Source: Nocardia asteroides
Lineage (GTDB): Bacteria > Actinomycetota > Actinomycetes > Mycobacteriales > Mycobacteriaceae
Length of the DNA stretch: 64,000 bases
NCBI GenBank assembly: GCA_019930625.1
Contig: CP082844.1
Span: 4,092,001 to 4,156,000 of the forward strand
Direction: 5' to 3'
Part shown: piece by piece, positions 8,111 to 17,571 of the stretch
Layout of the letters: the number at the start of each line of letters is the position of its first letter
Numbering within the stretch: position 1 is the first letter of the stretch
The notes under the pieces: generated by a model
What the model saw: the letters and a program-made list of their open reading frames with translations, nothing else
Told to the model about the DNA's origin: nothing
Database searches by the model: none
Translations under genes and position numbers: made by a program

Positions 8111-11100
8111 TCAGCGCCGGACCGCGGCGATCGCCTTCTCGATGCGCTTGGCGGACACCGGAAACGGGGTGCCGATCTTCTGTGCGAACAGGCTGACGCG
8201 GAACTCCTCGATCATCCACCAGATCTCGGTGACCGGGGGCGCATGTCTGCGGTTCTCCGGTAGCGACCCGAGCAAGCGGTCGTAGGCGGCCAGCACCCGA
8301 TCGAGTTCGGCCATGCCTTGCCGATCGCGAACGGCCGAGCCGGGCAACGCCTCCAGCCGCGCCACCGCGGCCTGGAGATAGCGGGGTAGCTCGCGCAGCC
8401 TGGGCGCGCCGGTTTCGGACACGAAACCGCGGAACACCAGATTATCGAGCTGGTGGTGGACGTCGTCGGCGATATCGCCCTCGCTCGTCCGCGCGAGCGC
8501 GACCGAAACCTGGTGGGCGCCGGCGAGAATCGGCACGACCGACCGCACGAAACGAGCGACCGCGGAGGCGAAATCGGGACGGATCCGGGCGACGAGCGCG
8601 TCGAACTCCGCCGGGTCGCGCACCGGTCCGCCCGCCGCGGTGAGCAGCTCGTCGGCGGCGGCCGCGCGGCAATCGTCGAGCAGCGCCTCCAGCGAGCCGT
8701 ACGGATTCTGGCTCAGGGCAAGACGATCCGCGGGCGAGAGGCCCGCGGTGGCGGTGCGGGCCGACACGGGCAGCGCGTGCAGCAGCAGCGCCCTGGTGCC
8801 GAGGCGCATCGCGGCGGCCTGCTCCGCGGCGGAGCTGAGCACCCGGACCGCGACGCCGTCGCCTTCGGCGACGAGTGCGGGGTACCCGGTGACGGTCTGC
8901 CCGGCGACCTCGCGCCGCACCGTCGGCGCGAGCGTGCCGAGCGATTCGGAGGTCCACACCGTGGCCGGCGGGCGTTCCACGCCCGCGGTTGCCCGGGCGA
9001 CCGACGCGGAGACCTGCTCGGCGAGTTGGGTTTTCAGCGCGCCGAGGCTCTTGCCACGCGCGAGTGTGGCGCCGTCGCTGTCGACGGCCGCGAAGGTCAT
9101 GCGCAGATGATCGGGCAGCGCGGAGACGTCGAAGTCGGTGGGGGCGATCGAGACCGAACCCAGCTTGGACAGCTCGCGCGCCAGTCCGGCGCGCAACGGC
9201 TCCGCGCGCGGGGTCAGCGCCGCCAAGGCGGCTGCGGCGAAGTCGGGGGCGGGAACCACGCTGCGGCGCAACGTCTTCGGCAACGTCTTGATCAGCGCGG
9301 CGGCCAGCTCGTCGCGCATGCCCGGCACCAGCCAGTCGAAGCCGACGGCGCGGACGTGCGCGAGCTGTTCCACCGGGATCCGCACGGTGACGCCGTCGTC
9401 CTCGTTGCCCGGCTCGAACTGGTAGGAAAGCGGGAAACTGAGCTCGCCCTGGCGCCAGGAGTCAGGGAAGGCTGCCGGATCCAGCGCGGCCGCACCCTCG
9501 TTGACCACGGTGGCGGTGGAGAAATCCAGCAGCTCGGGGTTTTCCCGTCGCGCGCTGCGCCACCAGCTGTCGAAATGACGCACCGAGACGATGTCGGCGG
9601 GCAGGCGCTTGTCGTAGAACTCGAACAGCACCTCGTCGTCGACCAGGATGTCCCGGCGGCGGGCGCGATGCTCGAGGTCGGCGACGTCCTCGAGCAGTGC
9701 GCGATTGCGGTGGAAGAACTCGTGGCGCGTCTGCCACTCGCCCTGCACCAGCGCATGCCGGATGAACAGCTCGCGCGACAACTCGGCGTCGATCCGGCCG
9801 TAGTCCACCGGCCTGCCGGTGACCAGCGGGATCCCGTACAACGTGACCCGTTCGTAGGCCCGCGCCGCACCCCGCTTGGCCGACCAGTGCGGTTCGGAGT
9901 AGATGCGTTTGACGAGGTCGCCGGCGAGTCGTTCGGCCCACTCGGGCTCGACCTTCGCGGCCATCCGGCCCCACAGCCGCGAGGTCTCGACCAGTTCGGC
10001 GGCCATCACCCAGCGGGGCGGCTTCTTCGCCAGCGACGAACCGGGGAAGATCATGAACTTGGCGTTGCGCGCGCCGAGGAATTCCCGGGACTCCGCCTCC
10101 CTGACGCCGATGTGCGACAGCATGCCCGCCAGCAGCGCCTGGTGAATGGCGGTGGAATCCCAGGGAAGTCCGTCGTCCGCGGCCGCCGAGTCGGTGGCGG
10201 ATCCGTCCCGTCCGGTGTCGGACCGCCCGTCGTCCCGGCCGCGCGTGGACCGGCCCCGGCGTGATCTGCCGCCGGACTTGCGCTCCGGTGCCGCCGCGGC
10301 GTCTCGGGCCGGTCGCGCGGGAGCGGCAGGGGCTGAGGCGGGGGCTGAGGCTGAGGCCTCTTCTCGGGTCGACCATCCGAGGCCTTTGGTGATCGTGCGC
10401 AGCTGCCCGTGCAGGTCCTGCCACTCCCGGATCCGCAGGTAGTGCAGAAACTCCTCCCGGCACACACGCCGGAACTGGTTGGACGACAAGGACTTGCGCT
10501 GCTCACCGAGGTAGTCCCACAGCCGCAGGTAGGCCAGGAAGTCGGAGCCGTCGACGGTGAAGCGCGCGTGTTTGGTGTCGGCTGCCTGCTGCTGGTCCGC
10601 GGGCCGCTCCCGGACATCCTGGATCGACAGCGCCGCGACGATGACGAGGACGTCGGCCAGGCAACTGTTGCGCTGGGCCTGCACCAGCATCCGCGCCATC
10701 CGGGGATCGACCGGCAGCTGAGCCATCTCGCGGCCGATGGGGGTCAGCGACAGAGCGGCCTCGTCGTCGCCACTGGTGCGTGCGGCGGATTTGCCGTCCC
10801 GCCGCGCGAGTGCGCCGAGTTCTTCGAGCAGGGCGATGCCGTCGCGGATGGCCCGGCGATCCGGCGCCTCCACGAACGGGAAGTTCTCGATGTCACCGAG
10901 GCCGAGCGCGGTCATCTGCAGGATGACCGCGGCCAGGTTGGTGCGCAGGATCTCGGGTTCGGTGAAGGCGGGCCGTGATTCGAAATCGTCCTCGGAATAC
11001 AGCCGGATGCAGATGCCGTCGGCGACGCGGCCGCAGCGTCCCGATCGCTGCCGCGCCGACGCCTGGGAGACCGGTTCGATCGGCAATCGCTGCACTTTGG

Positions 11101-12259
11101 TGCGCATGGAATAACGCGAGATGCGCGCTGTGCCCGGGTCGACGACGTACCGGATGCCGGGCACCGTCAGCGAGGTCTCCGCGACGTTCGTCGCCAGCAC
11201 CACTCTGCGCCCGGTATGCGGGGCGAACACGCGGTGCTGCTCGGCGGTGGACAGCCGGGCGTACAGGGGAAGGATCTCGGTGCGCGGCAGCTTCAGGTCG
11301 CGCAGCGCGTCGGCGGTGTCGCGGATCTCGCGTTCGCCGGACAGGAACACCAGCACGTCGCCGTCGCCCGCGGCGAACAACTCGGTCACCGCGTCACCGA
11401 TCGCGTCCACCGGATCGCGGTCGACGACGCGGGTGTCCTCGTCGTCTTCGTCTTCGGCGGCGCCGGGAAGCTCCAGGGCGAGCGGCCGGTAGCGGATCTC
11501 CACCGGGTACGAGCGGCCGGAGACTTCGACGATCGGGGCTGGGGTGCCTTTCTCGTCGGCGAAATGCCGGGCGAACAGCTCGGGATCGATGGTCGCCGAG
11601 GTGATGATCACCTTGAGGTCGGGCCGGCGGGGGAGCAGTTGCTCGAGGTAGCCGAGCAGGAAGTCGATATTGAGACTGCGCTCGTGCGCCTCATCGATGA
11701 TGATCGTGTCGTAACGGCGCAGCAGCCGGTCGCGCTGGATCTCGGCGAGCAGGATGCCGTCGGTCATCAGCTTGACCAAAGTGCGCTCGGAGGCGTGATC
11801 GGTGAACCGCACCGTGTAGCCGACGACATCGCCGAGCTCGGTGCCCAGTTCTTCGGCGATGCGTTCGGCCACGGTGCGCGCGGCCAGCCTGCGCGGCTGG
11901 GTGTGCCCGATGGCGCCGCGGATGCCACGGCCGAGTTCGAGGCAGATCTTCGGTATCTGGGTGGTCTTGCCCGAGCCGGTCTCGCCGGCGACGATCACCA
12001 CTTGATGCTCGGCGATGGCCGCGGCGATGTCCTCGCGGCGGACGGTGACCGGTAGTTGCTCCGGATAGCGGATCTCCGGCACCGCCGCGCGCCGCGCCTC
12101 GACGCGCGATTCGGCGGCTGCGATCTCGGCTTCCACCTCGGCCAGGTCGCCACCGCGCGCCCGGTCGAGCCTGCGCCGCAGCCGGTGTTCGTCGCGGAGG
12201 GAGAGGTTCGCCAGGCGGGTGCGAAGGTCGCGGGAATCGGGGGCGGCTGTCCTGGTCAT
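8111..12259 (-). CDS. hrpA: DEAH-box RNA helicase HrpA
   Basis: Large ATP-dependent RNA helicase, about 1382 aa from the ATG at 12259. The frame is open further upstream but reads low-complexity Arg/Pro sequence, and MTRTAAPDSRDLRTRL is a normal HrpA start. The order is Walker A GETGSGKTTQIPKICLELG, motif II DEAHERSLNIDFLLGYLE, motif III ITSATIDPELFARHF, motif VI QRSGRCGRV, the helicase-associated domain, and the long C-terminal DUF3418 region. A low-complexity Ala/Pro/Arg insert lies in the middle (near 10180-10340), richer than usual. Bacterial HrpA has been linked to ribosome and mRNA handling; the role here is inferred from family. Confidence 0.95.
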   Translation of the reverse strand: MTRTAAPDSRDLRTRLANLSLRDEHRLRRRLDRARGGDLAEVEAEIAAAESRVEARRAAVPEIRYPEQLPVTVRREDIAAAIAEHQVVIVAGETGSGKTTQIPKICLELGRGIRGAIGHTQPRRLAARTVAERIAEELGTELGDVVGYTVRFTDHASERTLVKLMTDGILLAEIQRDRLLRRYDTIIIDEAHERSLNIDFLLGYLEQLLPRRPDLKVIITSATIDPELFARHFADEKGTPAPIVEVSGRSYPVEIRYRPLALELPGAAEDEDDEDTRVVDRDPVDAIGDAVTELFAAGDGDVLVFLSGEREIRDTADALRDLKLPRTEILPLYARLSTAEQHRVFAPHTGRRVVLATNVAETSLTVPGIRYVVDPGTARISRYSMRTKVQRLPIEPVSQASARQRSGRCGRVADGICIRLYSEDDFESRPAFTEPEILRTNLAAVILQMTALGLGDIENFPFVEAPDRRAIRDGIALLEELGALARRDGKSAARTSGDDEAALSLTPIGREMAQLPVDPRMARMLVQAQRNSCLADVLVIVAALSIQDVRERPADQQQAADTKHARFTVDGSDFLAYLRLWDYLGEQRKSLSSNQFRRVCREEFLHYLRIREWQDLHGQLRTITKGLGWSTREEASASAPASAPAAPARPARDAAAAPERKSGGRSRRGRSTRGRDDGRSDTGRDGSATDSAAADDGLPWDSTAIHQALLAGMLSHIGVREAESREFLGARNAKFMIFPGSSLAKKPPRWVMAAELVETSRLWGRMAAKVEPEWAERLAGDLVKRIYSEPHWSAKRGAARAYERVTLYGIPLVTGRPVDYGRIDAELSRELFIRHALVQGEWQTRHEFFHRNRALLEDVADLEHRARRRDILVDDEVLFEFYDKRLPADIVSVRHFDSWWRSARRENPELLDFSTATVVNEGAAALDPAAFPDSWRQGELSFPLSYQFEPGNEDDGVTVRIPVEQLAHVRAVGFDWLVPGMRDELAAALIKTLPKTLRRSVVPAPDFAAAALAALTPRAEPLRAGLARELSKLGSVSIAPTDFDVSALPDHLRMTFAAVDSDGATLARGKSLGALKTQLAEQVSASVARATAGVERPPATVWTSESLGTLAPTVRREVAGQTVTGYPALVAEGDGVAVRVLSSAAEQAAAMRLGTRALLLHALPVSARTATAGLSPADRLALSQNPYGSLEALLDDCRAAAADELLTAAGGPVRDPAEFDALVARIRPDFASAVARFVRSVVPILAGAHQVSVALARTSEGDIADDVHHQLDNLVFRGFVSETGAPRLRELPRYLQAAVARLEALPGSAVRDRQGMAELDRVLAAYDRLLGSLPENRRHAPPVTEIWWMIEEFRVSLFAQKIGTPFPVSAKRIEKAIAAVRR

Positions 12260-12336
12260 TGCATCGACCAGCCTAGCGAAACCCGGCAACGGGTTATTCC
12301 GCCAGGCGGTACGGCTGGTAACCGAGTGCGAGCTGC

Positions 12337-12446
12337 GGGCGTGCGTCCGCTTCGGCGACGTCCGCCGACACGCCAGGATCGGCCTGGGAACGACGGGCGT
12401 GCGTACGCTCCGGCGACGTCCGCACGCGAGGATCGGCCGAGGACGG
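12337..12446. repeat. Two imperfect direct repeats, 58-bp period
   Basis: Copy 1 starts at 12337 and copy 2 at 12395. Both begin GGGCGTGCGT, share GGCGACGTCCGC, and later AGGATCGGCC. They differ by a few substitutions and a short indel. They occupy the gap between divergent hrpA and the aminotransferase gene (12260-12566), which otherwise holds only the aminotransferase ribosome site AAAGGTGGAG. Function unknown. Confidence 0.65.
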
Positions 12447-12566
12447 CGGATGCCCGCTCGGCAGGGCGGGCGGCAGTCCGGCGCGGTCCGGAGCCCATGG
12501 TGGCGTTCGGCCGATCGGCGCCGCGCGGGGCTGGATCGGGATCCGGAAACCGGCAAAGGTGGAGAC

Positions 12567-13796
12567 ATGAACGCGCTATGGCATGGCTTTGCCGACATGG
12601 GTGCCGTCGAGCGGGACGGTGCGTTCGTGGTCGCTCGCGGGGAGGGCGCCTACATCTTCGACCGAGCGGGCAATCGCTACCTGGACGCGACCGCCGGCCT
12701 GTGGTTCGCCAACGTGGGCCACGGGCGCGGCGAGATCGCCGACGCGGTGGCCGCCCAGCTGCGCACCATCGCGCACTACTCCAACTTCGGTGACATCACC
12801 GAGCCTGCCACCCAGGAACTCGCCGAGCGGCTCGCCGGGCTGGCCCCGGTGCCGGGCAGCAAGATCTTCTTCACCTCGGGCGGCTCCGACTCCGTCGACA
12901 CCGCGGCCAAGCTCGCCCGCCGCTACTGGCACGAACTCGGGCAGCCGGGCAAGACGATCGTGGTCGGGCGGCGGATGGCGTATCACGGCATGCACGTGGC
13001 GGGCACCGCGCTGGCGGGCATCCCCGGCAACCGCGAAGGTTACGGCGAGCTGATGCCCGCGGCGCGGACCGTCGCGTGGGACGACGCGAAAGCCCTCCTC
13101 GCCCTGGTCGAGGACCTCGGCGCGGAGCGGATCGCCGCGTTCTTCTGCGAACCCGTCATCGGTGCGGGTGGAGTGTTCCCGCCGCCGCAGGGCTACCTCG
13201 CCGAGGTGCGCCGCATCTGCCGCGACCACGACATCCTCTTCGTCGCCGACGAAGTGGTGACCGGTTTCGGCCGCATCGGCGGAGCGTGGTTCGCCTCGTC
13301 GCGTTTCGCGCTGGAACCCGACCTGATGACCACCGCGAAGGGACTGACCTCCGGCTATCTCCCGATGGGCGCGGTCTTCGCCGCCCCGCACGTGGCGGCG
13401 CCGTTCTTCGCGGGCGGCGTCTGGTGGCGGCACGGCTATACCTACGGCGGTCACGCCGGCGCCGCGGCCGCCGCGTTGGCGAACCTCGACATCATCGAGC
13501 GCGAAGGCCTGCTCGAAGCCGCCCTGCGCCTGGAGTCCAGCCTGCATGAACAGCTGTCGGTGCTCGCCGAGCACCCGAGGGTCGCCGAGGTGCGCAGTGG
13601 GCTCGGTGCTGTCGCGGCTGTCCAGCTGGCCGACCCCGCCGAAGGGTTGTCGTTGGTGAAAGCCCTGCGTGCGCAAGGCATCTCGGGCCGCGCCGCGGGC
13701 CAAGGCGCCATGCAGATCTCCCCGGCGTTCGTCATGACCGACGATCAGGTCACCGAACTCGTCGAGGGATTCATCCGCGCGTTGAACGAGGTCTGA
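12567..13796 (+). CDS. Class III PLP-dependent aminotransferase
   Basis: A 409 aa omega-aminotransferase-type enzyme that moves an amino group between an amine or omega-amino acid and a keto acid. Motifs in order: SGGSDSVDTAAKLARRYW for PLP phosphate binding, FFCEPVIGAGGVFPPPQGYL, the PLP-ring Asp in FVADEVVTGFGRIGG, and the Schiff-base Lys in TTAKGLTSGYLPMG. ATG 12567 has AAAGGTGGAG just upstream; earlier in-frame starts read Arg-rich repeat sequence. The substrate cannot be assigned. No catabolic partner gene is adjacent, so it appears to be a single-gene unit. Confidence 0.9.
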   Translation: MNALWHGFADMGAVERDGAFVVARGEGAYIFDRAGNRYLDATAGLWFANVGHGRGEIADAVAAQLRTIAHYSNFGDITEPATQELAERLAGLAPVPGSKIFFTSGGSDSVDTAAKLARRYWHELGQPGKTIVVGRRMAYHGMHVAGTALAGIPGNREGYGELMPAARTVAWDDAKALLALVEDLGAERIAAFFCEPVIGAGGVFPPPQGYLAEVRRICRDHDILFVADEVVTGFGRIGGAWFASSRFALEPDLMTTAKGLTSGYLPMGAVFAAPHVAAPFFAGGVWWRHGYTYGGHAGAAAAALANLDIIEREGLLEAALRLESSLHEQLSVLAEHPRVAEVRSGLGAVAAVQLADPAEGLSLVKALRAQGISGRAAGQGAMQISPAFVMTDDQVTELVEGFIRALNEV

Positions 13797-13996
13797 TCCG
13801 CTGCCTTGCCTCACCATCCACGCAGGAACAGCCCGGCGAAAGAACCGGCTCGCCCGACGGGTGTGAACCGCTGATCGGTCGCTGCGGCTTTGCTTCTGGG
13901 CCGTGCGGCGCAATCGAAAAGGGCACCCTAACTCGTCTCGGAATGCGAGCATAGAAGTGCGACGACTGTGGTCGCCGTGCTGAGAGGTGGTGGGGT

Positions 13997-14680
13997 GTGG
14001 CGCAGTTCGTGCAGGAGTATGCCGTATTGCGGTGGGTTGTGGTGTCCGCGTTCGTGGTCGCCGCGGTGCTCGTGCTGTCCCGGGTGCTGACTCCGGCGAC
14101 GCCGTCGGCCGATCCCGCCGACGCATGCACCGAAACCTCTGTGGCTGGCGATATTTCGGTCGAGCACTCCGAGTCCGACGCCGCGCACCTGGTGATGTGC
14201 CTGGTCATGCTCGGTATGCTGCTGTTTCCCTCGGGGGCGAGCCCGCACGCGTTGCGTGGTGTGCTGACGGCGATGACCGTGGTCTTCGCCGGACTGCTGC
14301 TGATTCGCGCTGCAGAGTACGCCACACAGGGCAGGCCCCTGCCGATCGATCGGTTGGTTCCGCTCGGTTACCACATCGTGGCCGCCGCGGCGATGCTGTA
14401 CGCGATGTCCGGCCATACGGCCTCCGGCCACGCGGGCGGACCGGCCGCAGGCCCCGCGCTCGGCCTTGCCGCGCTGTTCCTCCTGGACGCCCTCTTGGTC
14501 GCCTTCGCCGCCTGGACCGGCTGGGCGCACACGCATGTGCCGGGGCCGCTGGGGTTGCTGGCGCGTTCCAGCGGATGCGTCGCGGCGCTCACCGGTCCCG
14601 CGAAACCGTGGGCTGCGGTGCCGCACGTGGTGATGGACGCGGGCACCGCCTACATGCTGGTCACCATGATTTCGAGCTGA
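13997..14680 (+). CDS. DUF5134-like integral membrane protein
   Basis: A 227 aa membrane protein. The first helix is WVVVSAFVVAAVLVLSRVL, then a polar loop, and about five further helices including LVMCLVMLGMLLF, LFLLDALLVAFAAWTGWA and the end HVVMDAGTAYMLVTMISS. The HLVMCLVMLGML and HVVMDAGTAYML segments resemble the histidine/methionine-rich ends of actinobacterial DUF5134 proteins. The GTG start has GAGAGGTGG upstream. It lies 57 bp before the SigK-like gene on the same strand. Metal or haem binding by the His/Met helices is a guess. Confidence 0.7.
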   Translation: MAQFVQEYAVLRWVVVSAFVVAAVLVLSRVLTPATPSADPADACTETSVAGDISVEHSESDAAHLVMCLVMLGMLLFPSGASPHALRGVLTAMTVVFAGLLLIRAAEYATQGRPLPIDRLVPLGYHIVAAAAMLYAMSGHTASGHAGGPAAGPALGLAALFLLDALLVAFAAWTGWAHTHVPGPLGLLARSSGCVAALTGPAKPWAAVPHVVMDAGTAYMLVTMISS

Positions 14681-14681
14681 C

Positions 14682-14708
14682 CAATCCGGTCCCCTCCTCA
14701 TACCGAAC
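14682..14708 (+). promoter_or_regulatory. SigK-type promoter in front of the sigK-like gene
   Basis: CAATCC (14682-14687) and CCGAAC (14703-14708), separated by 15 bases, resemble the mycobacterial SigK promoter elements CCATCC and CCGAAT. The site is 29 bp before the preferred start. This fits autoregulation, a common feature of ECF sigma factors. Confidence 0.55.
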
Positions 14709-14737
14709 CCCTGTCTATGCAGGCACGGGATTCGGCC

Positions 14738-15424
14738 ATGAGCGACGAACACGGTTCTGCTTCACCCCGCCGATTCGTCGATCGGACACGCACGCGAGAG
14801 GACTCCGAGGACCCGGCGCTCGGGTGCCCGTTGCCGAGCGGCTACGACCGGTCGCGGGCCGCCCTTGCGCGCCGCGAACTCGTGGCGTTGCTCGCAGCGG
14901 CGGGCGCGGGGGATCGTGGCGCGTTCACCGAGTTCTACCAGTTGACCAGCCCGCGGGTGTTTGGGCTGACGGTGCGGATCCTGCGCAGTCACGCCGCCGC
15001 GGAAGAGGTGACCCAGGAGGTCTACCTCCAGGTGTGGTCGATGGCCGACCGCTACGACGCCACGCTGGCCAGTCCGGTCGGCTGGCTGATGATGCTCGCG
15101 CATCGGCGCGCGGTGGACCGGGTTCGCGCGGAGAGTTCGGCCACCAGCCGCGACCTGGTCTACGCGCACGAGCATCTGGGACGCGCTCACGATGTCGTCG
15201 CCGAATCGGTCACCCAGCGCATCGAAGAACAACAGGTGGCCGGCTGCCTGGAGACCTTGACCCCCACCCAGCGCGAAGCGATCGCCTTGGCCTACTACAG
15301 CGGGCGCACCTACCGCGAGGTCGCCGATTATCTCTCGGTACCGCTGCCTACCATCAAGACCCGCATTCGGGACGGGTTGAAACGATTGGAGAAGTGTTTG
15401 TCCGGAGGACATACCGATGGTTGA
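14738..15424 (+). CDS. sigK: ECF RNA polymerase sigma factor, SigK-like
   Basis: ECF sigma factor of 228 aa from ATG 14738; an ATG at 14717 would add seven residues but lacks a ribosome site. Region 2 spans FTEFYQLTSPRVFGLTVRIL, EEVTQEVYLQVW and GWLMMLAHRRAVDRVR. Region 4 is TLTPTQREAIALAYYSGRTYREVADYLSVPLPTIKTRIRDGLKRL. The AHRRAVDRVR and AYYSG segments match mycobacterial SigK closely. The stop overlaps the anti-sigma gene by 8 bases. Release of this sigma probably follows regulated proteolysis or redox change of its anti-sigma partner. Confidence 0.88.
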   Translation: MSDEHGSASPRRFVDRTRTREDSEDPALGCPLPSGYDRSRAALARRELVALLAAAGAGDRGAFTEFYQLTSPRVFGLTVRILRSHAAAEEVTQEVYLQVWSMADRYDATLASPVGWLMMLAHRRAVDRVRAESSATSRDLVYAHEHLGRAHDVVAESVTQRIEEQQVAGCLETLTPTQREAIALAYYSGRTYREVADYLSVPLPTIKTRIRDGLKRLEKCLSGGHTDG

Positions 15425-16148
15425 CACCTCGCCGCGATCGGACGCGGACCTCCTGGATCTGGCCTACCCGTGCGCGCTGGACGCGGTCGCCGATATCGAA
15501 CGCAGGCATATCGATGCCCGGTTGGCGGCCGCGGACCCGGACGTGCGGCAGGCGTTCTCCGACACCGTGTGGCAGGTGCGCGACATCATGGGGCGCCTGG
15601 CGGTGCTCGACGAACTCGCGCCGCCGCCGGAGCTGGAACGCCGCATCCTGGCCGCACTGCCCGACGAGCGGACGGGGCGATCGATCACGCGGATCTCGTC
15701 GTGGCGGCGGCCGCTGCGCTGGGCGGTGCCGATCGCGGCCGCCGCATGCGTGGTGATCGGTGGAAGTGTGATGACCGCACAGCTCACCGGCCCGTCGTCG
15801 AACCCGGCCGCCGCCGATCAGGCGCCCGTGCGACCGGATGTGCGGACGGTGGACGGATCGTTCGCGGGCGGCGGTCGGCTCGTGGTCGACGCCTCGCCCG
15901 CGCTCGGGCGGGCGGTCGTCGTGTTCGACCAGGTCGCGCCGCCGCCGGTGGGGCAGGTGTATCAGGTGTGGCTGATCGGCGCCGACGGGCAGGCCCGCTC
16001 GGCCGGGGTGCTCGGCGACGTGCCGTCGACCGCCCGGCCGTTCGTCACCGGTTTCCGGTCGGGCGAAGTGCTCGCGGTGACCGTCGAACCGGACGGCGGC
16101 TCGCAGGCGCCCAGCGGCGATCCGCTCGTGGGTGTCACGCTGCCGTGA
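15417..16148 (+). CDS. rskA: Anti-sigma factor, RskA-like
   Basis: A 243 aa membrane anti-sigma factor. The cytoplasmic part (1-95) has DLLDLAYPCALDAVADIERRH, WQVRDIMGRLAVLDELAPPPELERRIL. One helix follows (WAVPIAAAACVVIGGSVMTAQL), then an extracytoplasmic RskA domain with GRLVVDASPALGRAVVVFD, VGQVYQVWLIGADGQARSAGV and VTVEPDGGSQAPSGDPLVGVTLP. No HxxxCxxC zinc motif is seen. Overlap with the sigma gene and matched domain order support the pair. Mycobacterial RskA controls SigK and the MPT70/83 genes; no such target lies here. Confidence 0.88.
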   Translation: MVDTSPRSDADLLDLAYPCALDAVADIERRHIDARLAAADPDVRQAFSDTVWQVRDIMGRLAVLDELAPPPELERRILAALPDERTGRSITRISSWRRPLRWAVPIAAAACVVIGGSVMTAQLTGPSSNPAAADQAPVRPDVRTVDGSFAGGGRLVVDASPALGRAVVVFDQVAPPPVGQVYQVWLIGADGQARSAGVLGDVPSTARPFVTGFRSGEVLAVTVEPDGGSQAPSGDPLVGVTLP

Positions 16149-16155
16149 GCCGGGG

Positions 16156-16830
16156 CTAGATCTCCACCGGTTGGTCGGCGACGACTCGGCCACCCAGATG
16201 CACCCAGCCGTCGGAGTCCCATCGGGTGAAGATCTGCGAGCCTTTGCCCTGGGTGATGACCAGGCCTTTGCGCAGCAGCGCCGTCAATGCCACGGCTGCG
16301 GCTCCGGTCGCCTCGTCCTCGGAGATACCCATGGTCGGGGCGAACATCCGTGATCGCATGGCGGCGCGGTGTTCGTCGGTCCATGCCCATAGGTAGTGCG
16401 GGCCGCCGGAGAACTCGTCCGGACGCAGTGCGGCCAGTTCCTCGGCGTCCTCCAGCTGATGGAAGGTGAACGGGGGAGCCCATTCGCCGCGAGCGGCGAT
16501 CCAGGTCAATCCCTCGGTGAGTTCCACGGCCACCGGACCGGCCGGGACATCCAGGGTCCGCACCGGGATGCCTTGAGAGGCGAACCACCACGCGGTCCCC
16601 ACCGAAGGGTGCCCCGCGAACGGAAGCTCCACGGCGGGGGTGTAGATCCGCAGCGCGACGGTGCCGTCCACCGGCTCCTCGACCACCACGGTCTCGCTGT
16701 ACCCTGCCTTGGCCGCCAGCGCCTGCCGATCGGCTGCCACCACGTCGGCCGCCCGCGCGATACCCAGCTCGTTCCCGAACCGCCCGGCGGCGTCGGTGAA
16801 CACTCGCACCACATCAACCTGTGTGCTCAT
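16156..16830 (-). CDS. PhzF-family isomerase-like protein
   Basis: A 224 aa protein of the PhzF/diaminopimelate-epimerase-like fold. It starts MSTQVDVVRVFTDAAGRFGNELGIA, then has SETVVVEEPVDGTVALRIYTPAVELPFAGHPSVGTAWW, where PFAGHPSVGTAW is the family signature, and GISEDEATGAAAVALTALL near the C-terminus. It is shorter than typical PhzF proteins (260-300 aa), with a compressed middle. An upstream in-frame ATG at 16881 reads unlike the family, so ATG 16830 is chosen. The substrate is unknown; no phenazine genes are nearby. Confidence 0.82.
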   Translation of the reverse strand: MSTQVDVVRVFTDAAGRFGNELGIARAADVVAADRQALAAKAGYSETVVVEEPVDGTVALRIYTPAVELPFAGHPSVGTAWWFASQGIPVRTLDVPAGPVAVELTEGLTWIAARGEWAPPFTFHQLEDAEELAALRPDEFSGGPHYLWAWTDEHRAAMRSRMFAPTMGISEDEATGAAAVALTALLRKGLVITQGKGSQIFTRWDSDGWVHLGGRVVADQPVEI

Positions 16831-16895
16831 GCTGGTCGAGCCTACTCGGCTGCCGCGGCCGCGAGCTGTCGTCCAGACCACATCGGGAACACGGG

Positions 16896-16925
16896 AGAGG
16901 CCCCTGCCGCAGGACAGGGGCCTCT
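16896..16925 (-). terminator. Hairpin terminator after ahpD
   Basis: AGAGGCCCCTG (16896-16906) pairs perfectly with CAGGGGCCTCT (16915-16925), an 11-bp GC-rich stem with an 8-nt loop, just downstream of the ahpD stop and before phzF. There is no clear U-run, as is common in actinobacteria. Confidence 0.8.
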
Positions 16926-16938
16926 CTTGGCGGCGAAA

Positions 16939-17478
16939 TCAGATCGTGGCCGCGCTGAGGGCCTCGGTCGACTGCACCGCCTGGCCGACACCGGCCACGA
17001 TGGCGGCGGCGCGCAGCGATTCGAAGATCACTTCGCGAGAAACGCCCGCCTCGCGCAGGGTGTGTTCGTGTGCCTCGAGGCAGTGCGCGCAGCCGTTGAT
17101 CGAGGAGACCGCGAACGACCACAGTTCGAAATCGGCCTTGTCGACGGCCGGTGTGCCGATGATCTGCATGCGCAGCCCGGCCCGCAGGTCGTCGTAGCGG
17201 CCGCCGAGGAACGCCTTGCCCCGGTAGAACACGTTGTTCATGCCCATGATCGAGGCAGCGCCGAGCGCGGCGTTGTACGCCTCCGCCGACAGGACGTCGG
17301 CGGCTTCCTCGGCGATCTCGCGCAGCGTGGTCGTCGACCGGGTCGCGGCCGCCGACGCCAGCAGGGTGCCCCACAGCTGCTGTTCGTTCAGCATGGTGGT
17401 GCGCGCGATGGATGACAGGTTGAGCTTGAGGTCCTTGGCGTACTCGGGAAGGGAGTTCTTCAGGTTCTCAATGCTCAT
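16939..17478 (-). CDS. ahpD: Alkyl hydroperoxide reductase-linked disulfide reductase AhpD
   Basis: AhpD is a carboxymuconolactone-decarboxylase-fold peroxidase that passes electrons from lipoylated proteins to AhpC. The 179 aa protein has the redox pair Cys130-Ala-His-Cys133 in [21 protein letters not shown], with proton-relay residues nearby. Length and motif positions match M. tuberculosis AhpD. It lies downstream of ahpC, separated by 93 bp, on the same strand, forming the ahpC-ahpD unit with divergent oxyR. Confidence 0.96.
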   Translation of the reverse strand: MSIENLKNSLPEYAKDLKLNLSSIARTTMLNEQQLWGTLLASAAATRSTTTLREIAEEAADVLSAEAYNAALGAASIMGMNNVFYRGKAFLGGRYDDLRAGLRMQIIGTPAVDKADFELWSFAVSSINGCAHCLEAHEHTLREAGVSREVIFESLRAAAIVAGVGQAVQSTEALSAATI

Positions 17479-17571
17479 TCGGCGATTCCTCTACTCGAAG
17501 CGGTCCCGTGGGACCAGGTCGGTTCTCGTTGATGGGTGAAGTACCCCGGAAGTTCGGGTACGGGAAGGGTT

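Noticed and set aside
16156..16830. Phenazine biosynthesis gene
   Set aside because: The PhzF name is a fold label; no other phz gene is present, and the protein is shorter than true PhzF.
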